Assembly (NCBI RefSeq): GCF_965199065.1
Contig: NZ_CBDAQN010000001.1
Span: forward strand, 682,001 to 746,000
Length of the DNA stretch: 64,000 nt
From: Acidisoma sp965199065
GTDB taxonomy: Bacteria > Pseudomonadota > Alphaproteobacteria > Acetobacterales > Acetobacteraceae
Reading direction: 5' to 3'
How positions within the stretch are numbered: the stretch's first letter is position 1; the number at the start of each line of letters is the position of its first letter. The notes beneath the pieces were generated by a model. That model saw only the letters and a program-made list of their open reading frames with translations. It ran no database searches and was not told the DNA's origin. The translations under genes and the position numbers were made by a program. Of the stretch, positions 9,029 through 17,536 are shown piece by piece.

Positions 9029-9778
9029 TCAGTCGATGTTCGAAAGATGTCCCTGCCACAGCACCGGCCCCTGTGGCAGGCCGGTCGGCGAACCGCCCTT
9101 CTGCTCCAGGCTCACCATCAGCTGCATCGGCCCACGGAGGGTCGGCGGGACCGTGACCGTCTGCCCGCCCGGCGGCAGGACGCCGAGCGCCTTGGGAACG
9201 TTGGCCCCATCGGGTAGCGCCCATAACTCGTAGTCCTTGCCCGAGGCAACGGCCACCCGCTCAAGCGGCTTCAGCACGAGGGTCCTGTCGGGCGTGGCCT
9301 CCGCGACAAAGGCGGGCGCACCCTTCGGCGGGTTCAGAATGGCGCTCGCGACGGGAATTTCGGAGGCCGGGGCAGGCGCGGGCGGCACCCGGCGATCGAC
9401 CACCGCGACAACGGCGATGGCCGCCGCAAGGCCGAACCCTAAAGCGGTCGTCCCGCGCCAGAAGCCAAGAGCATTCAGGAAGCCACGCGCCGACGACGGC
9501 CCCGACGACCTGGCGGATTGGCTCAGAGGGGCACGGCTGAGAGGCGCCGCAACCAGTCCGCAGGAGGCCTCGATCCTTTGCCACAAGGCTGCCGGCGGCG
9601 TCACCGGCGGCACAATAGCGGCAAGCGGGGCGAGCCGCTCCTCCCACTCCGCTATGGCGGCGCCAAAAGCCGCGTCCTGGTCCGCGCGGCGGACAGCGCC
9701 TTCGCGTTCGGGGCCTTCGAGCACACCCAACACGTATTCCGCCGCCAGCAGGTCCCGATCGTCCTCGGTCCCGCTCAT
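9029..9778 (-). CDS. Anti-sigma factor, RskA family
   Basis: This 249-residue protein is a membrane-anchored anti-sigma factor. The N-terminal cytoplasmic part (about 1-105) has the short zinc-less anti-sigma fold of RskA-type proteins (LLAAEYVLGVLEGPER). One membrane helix spans about 111-127. The periplasmic part ends with the characteristic RskA segment YELWALPDGANVPKALGVLPP. Start ATG 9778 overlaps the sigma-factor stop by four bases (ATGA), so synthesis of the two is coupled. It should hold the ECF sigma factor inactive until regulated proteolysis. Confidence 0.9.
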   Translation of the reverse strand: MSGTEDDRDLLAAEYVLGVLEGPEREGAVRRADQDAAFGAAIAEWEERLAPLAAIVPPVTPPAALWQRIEASCGLVAAPLSRAPLSQSARSSGPSSARGFLNALGFWRGTTALGFGLAAAIAVVAVVDRRVPPAPAPASEIPVASAILNPPKGAPAFVAEATPDRTLVLKPLERVAVASGKDYELWALPDGANVPKALGVLPPGGQTVTVPPTLRGPMQLMVSLEQKGGSPTGLPQGPVLWQGHLSNID

Positions 9779-10395
9779 GGTTCGAGGCACCGTTTCAGGC
9801 TGGCCAGCGAACGCCGGATCCATGACTTGATCGTGCCCAGAGGCGTGCCGGTCTTCTCTGCCAATTCGCTGTGTGAGAAGCCGTCGGCATAGGCCTGCAT
9901 CAGCAGCTGGCGACGGTCGGGCTCCAGCTCCTCCAGGCAACGCCGCAAAGCAGCGCCCTCTGCGCTGGTCACCAGTTGGGAAAGGGCATCGGGCGATTCG
10001 TCCGCCTGCTCCGGCGGCTCGTAGCCCGGCTTCTCCCGCACCCGGCGGCGCGTGATGTCGAGCGCGCGGTAGCGGACGATGCTGGTGAGCCAAGCGCCCG
10101 CGGCGCCGCGCGCGGGATCGAAGCGAACCGCCTGGTTCCAGACCTGCACAAAGGCATCATGGGTGGCGTCCGCGGCCAGCCCGGGGTCGCGGGTGATCCG
10201 CAGCGCGAGGCCGTGCAATCGCGCGGATTGTCCATCGTAGAGGGCACGGAATGCTGCGCGGTCACCGGTTGCACACCGGGTCAGCAATGCGGTCAGAGCC
10301 CCATCGCCGTCGTCCCGCGAGCCGCTGCGTTGAGAAAGCAGACCTGAGCACTCCCGCAATACCCGCGCGTGAACCGCGCGTTTCCTGGCCCGCAT
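9775..10395 (-). CDS. ECF sigma factor (SigK-like) paired with an RskA anti-sigma factor
   Basis: This extracytoplasmic-function sigma-70 factor has region 2 around HGLALRITRDPGLAADATHDAFVQVW and region 4 around LMQAYADGFSHSELAEKTG, with a recognition helix in LGTIKSWIRRSLA. I chose ATG at 10395 (206 residues). The frame stays open to 10482, and a shorter start inside the Arg-rich N-terminus is also possible. It overlaps the anti-sigma gene by four bases, and a partner RskA usually follows SigK in this way. Its regulon is unknown; nothing nearby is an obvious target. Confidence 0.88.
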   Translation of the reverse strand: MRARKRAVHARVLRECSGLLSQRSGSRDDGDGALTALLTRCATGDRAAFRALYDGQSARLHGLALRITRDPGLAADATHDAFVQVWNQAVRFDPARGAAGAWLTSIVRYRALDITRRRVREKPGYEPPEQADESPDALSQLVTSAEGAALRRCLEELEPDRRQLLMQAYADGFSHSELAEKTGTPLGTIKSWIRRSLASLKRCLEP

Positions 10396-10508
10396 ATTGC
10401 GCGGCTGGCGCGGAGACGCAAGCCGAAGCCTTGTCTCTGACACTGCGGAAGCCATAGACCCAAGACCCCTCTCCGACACCAAGGAGGCCCGGTCGACCTC
10501 TGCACTTT

Positions 10509-11987
10509 CTACGCGGCGCGAACGCCAGCGGATGCCGCCAGGGCGATCATCGCCTCGACATTGCAGTGTCGCACCACATGCGCAGCCAAACGGTCCAGCA
10601 CAGACTCGATCTCGGCCGCATGGTTGCGTGTGCTGGCAACGCCGCCGAAACGGACAAGCCAGGCAGACCGTTGCCGATCATTTATAAAAAATCCATGAAT
10701 GTAACTTCCGGAGACGCGCCCATCAGCCGATCTTGCGCCGTCCGGCCGACCATCGTCCGTTCGTATGAGAGGACGTTCGGTATCGGCACCTTTTGTGATG
10801 CCCATGTGCATCTCGTAGCCGTGCAGCGGCGTATTGTCAGGAAGCGTCACTCCATGCACGGCGCGCAGGTGCTTCGGACCTTGCAGGGTCGTCTCGACAT
10901 CGAGCAGTCCAAGCCCGGGCGCGGATGATGGCGGTCCCTCGATCCCCTCGGGATCGGAGATGCGTTGGCCCAGCATTTGATAGCCGCCGCAGAGGCCGAG
11001 CACATGACCGCCGCGCCGGTGGTGAGCGATTATGTCCTTGTCCCAACCGAAGGCGCGCAGCCGCGCGAGATCAGCGATAGTCGTTTTAGAACCGATAAGA
11101 AGAACGAGATCGGTATCCGCCGGCAGCGGCGTGCCCTGGTGCAGCACGACCAGATCGACCGACGGCTCCGCACGCAACGGGTCCAGGTCATCGAAGTTGG
11201 CGATGCCGGGCAGCACCGGCACGGCAATGCGGAGCGGTCCTCCACGGGCCGGCGGAAGCGCGCCGAGATCGGCGGCATCCTCGGCGGGCAGGCGCTGGGC
11301 GTCGGCGAAGAAGGGCACGAGACCCATCGGCGCCCAGCCAGTACGGGCCGCGATGAAGTCCATGCCGTCGGCGAACAGAGTGGCATCGCCCCTCATGCGG
11401 TTGACGATGAAGCCACCGATGAGAGCCGCGTCGGCTGGGTCCAGCACCGCCTGGGTGCCGACGAGGCTGGCGATGACGCCGCCGCGATCGATGTCGCCGA
11501 TCAGCACGACAGGCACGCCCGCGGCACGGGCAAAGCCCATGTTGGCAATGTCGTTCGCTCGGAGATTGACCTCGGAGGCGCTGCCCGCGCCCTCGACGAC
11601 GACGATGTCGCACTCCGCGCGCAACCGGGCGAAGCTTTCCAGCACATGCGGCAGAAGCTGGGGCTTTAGGGATTGGTATTCGCGAGCGCGGGCCTGGCCC
11701 CAGACGCGTCCCTGCACCACGATCTGGGAGCCGACCTCGCTCTGCGGCTTCAGCAGCACAGGGTTCATGTGAACCGAGGGCGGCACGCCACAGGCCTGCG
11801 CCTGCAACGCCTGCGCGCGGCCGATTTCGCCGCCATCGGCCGTGACGGCCGCATTGTTCGACATGTTCTGCGGCTTGAACGGCCGCACGCGGAAGCCCTG
11901 ATGGGTGAGGGCGCGGCACAGCCCGGCGACAAGCAACGATTTTCCGACGGAGGACCCAGTCCCCTGCAGCATCAGCGCGAGCGTCAT
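10509..11987 (-). CDS. cobQ: Cobyric acid synthase
   Basis: This 492-residue enzyme amidates four carboxylates of adenosylcobyrinic a,c-diamide in cobalamin synthesis, using glutamine and ATP. The N-terminal dethiobiotin-synthetase-like domain has a P-loop-type QGTGSSVGKS at 8-17. The C-terminal class I glutamine amidotransferase domain has its nucleophile at Cys333 in GLCGGYQMLG. No other cobalamin gene lies in the window, so it is detached from the rest of the pathway here. It follows parC after an unusual 86-base repeat-containing spacer. Confidence 0.95.
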   Translation of the reverse strand: MTLALMLQGTGSSVGKSLLVAGLCRALTHQGFRVRPFKPQNMSNNAAVTADGGEIGRAQALQAQACGVPPSVHMNPVLLKPQSEVGSQIVVQGRVWGQARAREYQSLKPQLLPHVLESFARLRAECDIVVVEGAGSASEVNLRANDIANMGFARAAGVPVVLIGDIDRGGVIASLVGTQAVLDPADAALIGGFIVNRMRGDATLFADGMDFIAARTGWAPMGLVPFFADAQRLPAEDAADLGALPPARGGPLRIAVPVLPGIANFDDLDPLRAEPSVDLVVLHQGTPLPADTDLVLLIGSKTTIADLARLRAFGWDKDIIAHHRRGGHVLGLCGGYQMLGQRISDPEGIEGPPSSAPGLGLLDVETTLQGPKHLRAVHGVTLPDNTPLHGYEMHMGITKGADTERPLIRTDDGRPDGARSADGRVSGSYIHGFFINDRQRSAWLVRFGGVASTRNHAAEIESVLDRLAAHVVRHCNVEAMIALAASAGVRAA

Positions 11988-11998
11988 GAAGGAACAGC

Positions 11999-12064
11999 GT
12001 TCTTTTTTTCAAACGGGATGCCCCGCCTTGCAAACGGGATGCCCCGCGCAAAGAACCAAAGAAC
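11999..12064. repeat. Intergenic repeat element: two 17-bp direct copies inside a GTTCTTT/AAAGAAC inverted repeat
   Basis: The 17-mer CAAACGGGATGCCCCGC occurs at 12010-12026 and again at 12031-12047, with four bases between. The pair is flanked by GTTCTTT (11999-12005) and two copies of AAAGAAC (12050-12056 and 12058-12064), which could pair as a stem. It lies between the parC stop and the cobQ start in their transcript. Runs of GGTTCTTT/AAAAAAGAAC are, as I recall, frequent between genes in Acetobacteraceae. Function is unknown; an RNA hairpin is possible. Confidence 0.6.
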
Positions 12065-12073
12065 TCCCATCCG

Positions 12074-14296
12074 CTAAGCCCCGAAACGGCCATTCTTCGG
12101 GAAGCCAGCCGGCGGCTGCCGCCCCGTCTGCGCCCGGCTCCCGAGCCAGTCCCGGAGGTTGGTCTCCACGCGCATCCGCTCGCCGGACCTCCAGCTCAGC
12201 CCGTCGGCGAGGCGGAAAATCCGCACGTCGGCGATGCCGCCGCTGCTGTAGCGCTGCAACTGCACGCCCGTGCCGCGGGCCATCTCGGGCACCTCGGCCA
12301 GCGGGAAAACCAGCATTTTGCGGTTCTCACCGACGACCGCGATGTGGTCGCCATTGCCAACCGGCACGGCCAGCGCCAGCTCCTCGCCCGGCTTCACCGC
12401 CATCACCTGCTTGCCCGCACGGCGCTCCGACAACAGATCGTCGGCGCCGACGACGAAGCCACGGCCCGGCGTGGAGGCCAGCAGATAGCGCGCCTCCGCC
12501 ACCCAGGCGAACAGCCCGACCACCTCGTCCTCATTGCCGAACTCGGCCAGCAGCCGGACGGGCTGCCCATCGCCACGGCCGCGCGGAATATCGGCGGCCT
12601 TCAGCGTGTAGGCGCGCCCGTTGGTCGCCAGCAGGCAGAGCCGGTCGGTCGTGTCGCAGGCCAAAGTGAGGCGCAGGCCGTCGCCTTCCTTGAACTTCAG
12701 CTCGGCGTCGTTCGCGAGCTGACCCTTGATCGCCCTGATCCACCCCTTCTGCGACAGGATCACGGTGATCGCCTCGCGCTCCACCAGAGCGCTTTCGTCG
12801 ATCGCCACGATCGAGGGCGCGGCGCCGATGGCCGTTCGCCGGTCCCCCAATGCCCCCGAGCCGAAGGTCGCGCGGGTCTTCTCCAGCTCGGCGACGATCT
12901 TCTCCCAGCGCAGCTTCTCGCTATCCAGCAGCGTGCGCAGATCCTTGGCCTCCTTCGTGAGCGACTTGTGCTCCTTGCGCAGCTCGATCTCCTCCAGTCG
13001 CCGCAGCGAGCGCAGCCGCATGTTGAGGATCGCCTCGGCCTGCACGTCGCTGAGGTCGAAGCGCTTCATGAGCACCGGCTTCGGTTCGTCCTCCTCGCGG
13101 ATGATCCGGATCACCTCGTCGAGGTTCAGGTAGACGGCGAGATAGCCGTCGAGAATCTCGAGCCGACGCTCGATCGCGGCCAGACGATGCTGCGACCGCC
13201 GGACCAGCACCTCCTGCCGATGGGCGAGCCATGCCCGCAGCACATCCCGCAGCGGCATCACCCGAGGCGTGCGGGTCGCATCGAGCACGTTCATGTTGAG
13301 CGGAAACCGTGTTTCCAGCGCCGAGGTCCGGAACAGGCTCTCCATCAGCATGGCGGGCTCGACCGTGCGCGCCTTCGGTTCCAGCACCAGCCGGACGCGT
13401 TCGGCGCTCTCGTCGCGGATGTCGGCGAGCAGCGGCACCTTCTTGTCTTCAAGCAGCTGGGCGATCTGCTCGATGAGGCGGGACTTCTGCACCTGATAGG
13501 GGATTTCGGTGACGACGATGGCCCAGGTGCCGTGGCGGCCCTGCTCCACCGACCAGCGGGCGCGCAGCCGGAAGCCGCCGCGCCCGGTCTCGTAGGACTG
13601 CAGGATGGAGGCCGCATCCTCCACCAACTCGCCGCCGGTCGGGAAATCCGGCCCGGGCATGAACTGCAACAGCTCTTGGGTGGTCGCCTCCGGCTTGCGG
13701 ATGAGCAGCACGGCCGCCGCACAGAGTTCGCCGGCGTTATGAGGCGGGATGGAAGTCGCCATGCCGACCGCGATGCCCGCCGCGCCGTTGGCCAGCAGGT
13801 TGGGGAAGTTGCCCGGGAGCACGAGCGGCTCCTGCTCCTCGCCGTCATAGGTGGCGCGGAAGTCGACGGCGTCCTGATCGATGCCCTCCAGCAGGGCCTG
13901 GGCGACGGCGGTGAGGCGCGCCTCGGTGTAGCGCATGGCCGCCGGGTTATCGCCGTCGATGTTGCCGAAGTTGCCCTGGCCCTCGATCAGCGGGTAGCGG
14001 ACGGAGAAGTCCTGCGCCAGCCGCACCATCGCCTCGTAGATCGAGGCGTCGCCATGCGGGTGGAACTTGCCCATCACGTCGCCGACGACGCGGGCGCATT
14101 TCTTGAACCCCGAGGCCGGGTCCAGCCGCAGCTGGTGCATGGCGTAGATCAGCCGCCGGTGGACCGGCTTCAGCCCGTCGCGCACATCCGGCAGGCTGCG
14201 GGACATGATGGTCGACAGGGCATAGGCGAGATAGCGGTCGCTCAGCGCCCCCGAAAGCGGCGTCTCCTCGATATGACCGGCGATGTCGTCAGGCAT
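12074..14296 (-). CDS. parC: DNA topoisomerase IV subunit A
   Basis: This 740-residue subunit cuts and rejoins DNA to unlink daughter chromosomes. The catalytic tyrosine is Tyr123 in MRYTEARL. The quinolone-determining stretch reads HPHGDASIYEAMV, with Ala84 at the position of E. coli ParC Ser80 and Glu88 at that of Glu84. The C-terminal half carries the beta-pinwheel repeats typical of ParC. It ends with a short basic tail and is of normal length for alphaproteobacterial ParC. RecO is encoded 25 bases upstream on the same strand. Confidence 0.95.
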   Translation of the reverse strand: MPDDIAGHIEETPLSGALSDRYLAYALSTIMSRSLPDVRDGLKPVHRRLIYAMHQLRLDPASGFKKCARVVGDVMGKFHPHGDASIYEAMVRLAQDFSVRYPLIEGQGNFGNIDGDNPAAMRYTEARLTAVAQALLEGIDQDAVDFRATYDGEEQEPLVLPGNFPNLLANGAAGIAVGMATSIPPHNAGELCAAAVLLIRKPEATTQELLQFMPGPDFPTGGELVEDAASILQSYETGRGGFRLRARWSVEQGRHGTWAIVVTEIPYQVQKSRLIEQIAQLLEDKKVPLLADIRDESAERVRLVLEPKARTVEPAMLMESLFRTSALETRFPLNMNVLDATRTPRVMPLRDVLRAWLAHRQEVLVRRSQHRLAAIERRLEILDGYLAVYLNLDEVIRIIREEDEPKPVLMKRFDLSDVQAEAILNMRLRSLRRLEEIELRKEHKSLTKEAKDLRTLLDSEKLRWEKIVAELEKTRATFGSGALGDRRTAIGAAPSIVAIDESALVEREAITVILSQKGWIRAIKGQLANDAELKFKEGDGLRLTLACDTTDRLCLLATNGRAYTLKAADIPRGRGDGQPVRLLAEFGNEDEVVGLFAWVAEARYLLASTPGRGFVVGADDLLSERRAGKQVMAVKPGEELALAVPVGNGDHIAVVGENRKMLVFPLAEVPEMARGTGVQLQRYSSGGIADVRIFRLADGLSWRSGERMRVETNLRDWLGSRAQTGRQPPAGFPKNGRFGA

Positions 14297-14321
14297 GAGG
14301 CTCTCCAGCGGAGAAAACTAG

Positions 14322-15059
14322 TCATCCGTCCGCGGCGATCCGGGCGTCCAACAAGTGATAGAGGTGTCGGCGCGCTTCGGGAAGCGGCCGGTTATGATGG
14401 CCGAAGGCGTCACGCTCCAGGAAATGCCCGGTCAGCCGCAGCGCGTCCCGCCACGCAAGCAGGTCGCCCGGCATTGCCTCGTCGCGGAGGAAGGCGGGCA
14501 GCGGCAGCATACGGCCGCGCCACGTCCCGGCGGCGGCCTCGGTCACTGCCCTGCCGGTTCGCGGCGATACCAGAGCGAGGCCCTCGGTCTCACCGCTGAG
14601 GGCGCAGGAGCCGAGGTCGAGCCCGTAGCCGAGGTCGGCGAGCAGCACCATCTCGAACCGCGCAAGCTCTCCGGGCGTCGCCACATTGGCGGCGAGGCGG
14701 GGCAGCAGATGGAGGAGCGCGTTGAAGCTCGGGGCCTGCGGCTCACGCTCCGGCAGCGCGCCCACGGTCACCGCGCAAACCGCCCGCAGCAGGGCGAGCG
14801 ACATCGCATCCTGCATGGCGCCGGGCGCGATCGCCTGGATCATCTCGCCTGTGAGGCTGCCCAGCTGATCCGGCAGGCGGCCGACCCATCGCAGGGAGAC
14901 AAGGTTGCCGACCTGCCAAAGCGCCACGCGGGCGCGGGATGCGCCGCCACGGGCGAGGCCCCGGTGGACGCCCTGGGCCGCGGTGAACGCCGCGACGATG
15001 AGGTCCGCGTCGCCGTACGGGCGGGCGTCCAGCACGATGCCAGGCGCTTCCCACTCCAT
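14322..15059 (-). CDS. recO: DNA repair protein RecO
   Basis: This 245-residue recombination mediator anneals DNA and loads RecA with RecR in the RecF pathway. The N-terminal OB-fold begins WEAPGIVLDARPYGDADLIV, the most conserved RecO signature. The all-helical C-terminal domain contains LARFEMVLLADLGYGLDLGSCALSG, where many bacteria have the first of the zinc cysteines. Only one of the usual zinc cysteines is evident, so the zinc site is probably absent. MoaB lies seven bases upstream on the same strand. Confidence 0.9.
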   Translation of the reverse strand: MEWEAPGIVLDARPYGDADLIVAAFTAAQGVHRGLARGGASRARVALWQVGNLVSLRWVGRLPDQLGSLTGEMIQAIAPGAMQDAMSLALLRAVCAVTVGALPEREPQAPSFNALLHLLPRLAANVATPGELARFEMVLLADLGYGLDLGSCALSGETEGLALVSPRTGRAVTEAAAGTWRGRMLPLPAFLRDEAMPGDLLAWRDALRLTGHFLERDAFGHHNRPLPEARRHLYHLLDARIAADG

Positions 15060-15066
15060 CGGATTG

Positions 15067-15591
15067 CTACAGGTGTTCGCGGAGGCGCGGCATGAGTTCG
15101 ACGAGGTTGCAGGGCCGATGCCGGCTGTCGAGCTGCGTCACAAGGATATCGTCCCAGCCATCGCGCACCGCGCCGGTGCTGCCCGGAAGCGCGAAAAGAT
15201 AGGTGCCCATGGCGACGCCGCCGAGGGCCCGCGACTGGATGGTGGAGGAGCCGATCTTGGCGTAGCTGAGCATCCGGAACAGCTCGCCGAAGCCGGAGAT
15301 CTCCTTCTCCAGCACGCGGCCGAAGGCTTCCGGGGTCACGTCGCGTCCGGTCACCCCGGTGCCGCCCGTGCTGATCACCACGTCGATCTCCGGATCGGCG
15401 ATCCAGTCGCGGAGAACCGCCTCGATGGCATCGGCATCGTCCCGCTCGATCCGGCGGCCGGCCAGGCGATGACCGGCGGCCTCGATGCGCGCCACCAGGG
15501 TATCGCCCGAACGGTCATCCGCGAGGCTGCGCGTATCCGAAACGGTGAGCACCGCGATATTGACGGGTAGAAAAGGAAGATTGGAGTCCAT
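15067..15591 (-). CDS. moaB: Molybdenum cofactor biosynthesis protein B
   Basis: This MogA/MoaB-fold protein of 174 residues is expected to adenylylate molybdopterin before molybdenum insertion. The molybdopterin-binding signature is VISTGGTGVTGRDVTPEAF. It also has the family N-terminus (VNIAVLTVSDTRSLADDRSG) and the C-terminal LPGSTGAVRDGWDDIL. Start ATG 15591 (MDSNLPF) is chosen because TTAGGA is well placed upstream and it leaves ten bases to the slt stop. A longer frame to 15645 would overlap slt. MogA and MoaB are hard to tell apart by sequence. Confidence 0.88.
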   Translation of the reverse strand: MDSNLPFLPVNIAVLTVSDTRSLADDRSGDTLVARIEAAGHRLAGRRIERDDADAIEAVLRDWIADPEIDVVISTGGTGVTGRDVTPEAFGRVLEKEISGFGELFRMLSYAKIGSSTIQSRALGGVAMGTYLFALPGSTGAVRDGWDDILVTQLDSRHRPCNLVELMPRLREHL

Positions 15592-15601
15592 GTTCGCAAT
15601 C

Positions 15602-17446
15602 CTAATGGATCGTCGCCGAACTCGCGATAGCTGTTTTGCTCGCACCCGTCAGGCGAGGAAACTGCCCTTCAGCAAGTGCATCAAGACTTGGTATCGGCAG
15701 ATTGAGTTGCCGTGCGTAAGCCCAACTGTAGCGCAATACGCAGAACACGAAACGACGTGTCTGATCATTCGGTATCATCTCGATATAAAGCAGCGGGTCA
15801 TCCTCAGCCACTTGGGCGTTGTTCCATCCCGCAGCCTCATTAGGCCCGGCGTTGTAGCTCGCCAGGATACGCAAAAGATCACCATCTATCGATGATTGTT
15901 CCGACAAGTAATTGAGATAGCGCTGACCCATTTCGATATTGTATTGAGGATCGGAGAGCGTCCCAGGTCTTCGTTTTCCGCGACGTTGATCCATGAATGC
16001 AGCTGTCGACGGCATCAGCTGCAGAAGGCCCTGTGCTCCGACGGCGGATACCGCATGTGGATCGAAATTCGATTCCACCCGCACCAGCGCATAAAGAAGC
16101 GAAGCATCCACATGGAGCCCATGCGGCGTCGCGAGCGACATCGGAGGTATCACAACTGCATCGGCTGACGATCGTGATGGATCAAGTCCCGCAATCTGAT
16201 TGGCGAGCGTTGCCATCCCGGCTTGCCACGCGACCAGCATCACGGCTCGACGCATCGCCGCATCATGGGCGATGGCCGGGTAAAGATAACGCAACTCCTG
16301 TTCCGCCAGATGATTCTGACCCACTTGCAGCAGCGCGAAAGCACGTTCGCCATGCGGATAGGAAGCCACCGCGTCGAGATCGGCGAGGCCCAGCGTCTGA
16401 TTGGCGAATGACGGGTCGATCCCATCCTGCCCAAGCATTCGTTGCGCGAGAACGGTGTAGAAGCCTGAGCCGGTCGAGGCCGCGCGGCGCATCCAGGACA
16501 GGTAGTCCATGTCCTGGCCACCACGCAGCGCACTCCGCGCCGCCCAGAAAGCGGCGGCGGCCGCGAGATCGTGCGAAGCACGAGGCGCCGACGCCGCTGT
16601 CGCGAAGAGGTGCGTCGCGGACGGGTCACCAGCCCGCCACGCGGCAAGGCCGGCGACAAAGGCCGGGAGCCCTAGCGCGCCATGGCTTTGCTTCATTGCG
16701 ATGCGAGCCAACCGCGCGGCGTAGCCGTTCTTGCCAAGTGCGAACGCCGTCCGGGCGACCTCCGCGCGAAGCGTGGCGCCAAAAAGCGGGTCGATCCTTG
16801 CAGCCGCGATCACGTTGACTGCGGTGTCGAGCCGGCCAGCTTCGCTCAAGGCAAGAACCTGAGCATCGAGTGCGGGCTGACGCGCGATGCCGGTATCGGC
16901 TGGCCTGAGATCGAGGTCGGCGCTCTGACCAGGCACCGGCGGCGCCAGGTACGGGAGAACGGACGGCCTGCTGTTTGCGAAATTCCGCTTCTGCATCCGG
17001 CGGCCGAGCAGGGCCTGGACAGCTTTGGCCTGGGGCTGATCGCCAAACTGCTTCAGCCACTCAATCAACTCGGGTGCGGTTGGCTTGCCGTGCGGGCCGA
17101 GGTAGCGGTCGGCGAGGATGGCGCCGAGCAGAATCCGGTTGGACAACTGATTAGTTGCCTGCGCGGCGGCCGACATGTCGCCGCGCGCCTGCAACGTAAA
17201 GATCTGACGCACGATGGCGGCGTCGCTCATGTTCAACGGCTGCGGAAACGCGAACGCGTTCCCGCTATCAGGGTCGGCGCGCGGCACTGCGTAAGCCCGC
17301 TGGTCGTTTAAGCTGTTCTCCGAAGCGGCCTTTTCCTGGGCGTCTGCGTGAAGGCCGGGAGCGGCCGTTCCAGCAAGAATCGCGGCCCCTGCTATTATTG
17401 CTTTGGGGCTGAAAAGACGGGAGAACGAAATGCCGATCCCTCGCAT
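15602..17446 (-). CDS. Soluble lytic murein transglycosylase
   Basis: This 614-residue periplasmic enzyme cleaves peptidoglycan to 1,6-anhydromuramyl products. It has an N-terminal hydrophobic signal region, a long superhelical alpha domain (about 80-430) and a C-terminal SLT domain. The catalytic Glu is in VRVESNFDPHAVSAVGAQG, followed by LLQLMPSTA and later SYNAGP. This is the Slt70 layout. Codon choice here is less extreme in GC than in its neighbours at both ends. The moaB start lies ten bases downstream. Confidence 0.9.
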   Translation of the reverse strand: MRGIGISFSRLFSPKAIIAGAAILAGTAAPGLHADAQEKAASENSLNDQRAYAVPRADPDSGNAFAFPQPLNMSDAAIVRQIFTLQARGDMSAAAQATNQLSNRILLGAILADRYLGPHGKPTAPELIEWLKQFGDQPQAKAVQALLGRRMQKRNFANSRPSVLPYLAPPVPGQSADLDLRPADTGIARQPALDAQVLALSEAGRLDTAVNVIAAARIDPLFGATLRAEVARTAFALGKNGYAARLARIAMKQSHGALGLPAFVAGLAAWRAGDPSATHLFATAASAPRASHDLAAAAAFWAARSALRGGQDMDYLSWMRRAASTGSGFYTVLAQRMLGQDGIDPSFANQTLGLADLDAVASYPHGERAFALLQVGQNHLAEQELRYLYPAIAHDAAMRRAVMLVAWQAGMATLANQIAGLDPSRSSADAVVIPPMSLATPHGLHVDASLLYALVRVESNFDPHAVSAVGAQGLLQLMPSTAAFMDQRRGKRRPGTLSDPQYNIEMGQRYLNYLSEQSSIDGDLLRILASYNAGPNEAAGWNNAQVAEDDPLLYIEMIPNDQTRRFVFCVLRYSWAYARQLNLPIPSLDALAEGQFPRLTGASKTAIASSATIH

Positions 17447-17536
17447 GACGGGACCGCTACAACAGGATCATCCCGCCGCGCAACCCGACCTAAAGTTGCC
17501 TCAGCTCCGCATTGCTTAGTCAATGACGCTTTGAGC

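Noticed and set aside
12344..14599. A 751-codon plus-strand open frame opposite parC
   Set aside because: It is antisense to a complete parC, its translation is low-complexity (His, Gln, Arg and Asp-rich) and it matches nothing. Such frames are common in GC-rich DNA.
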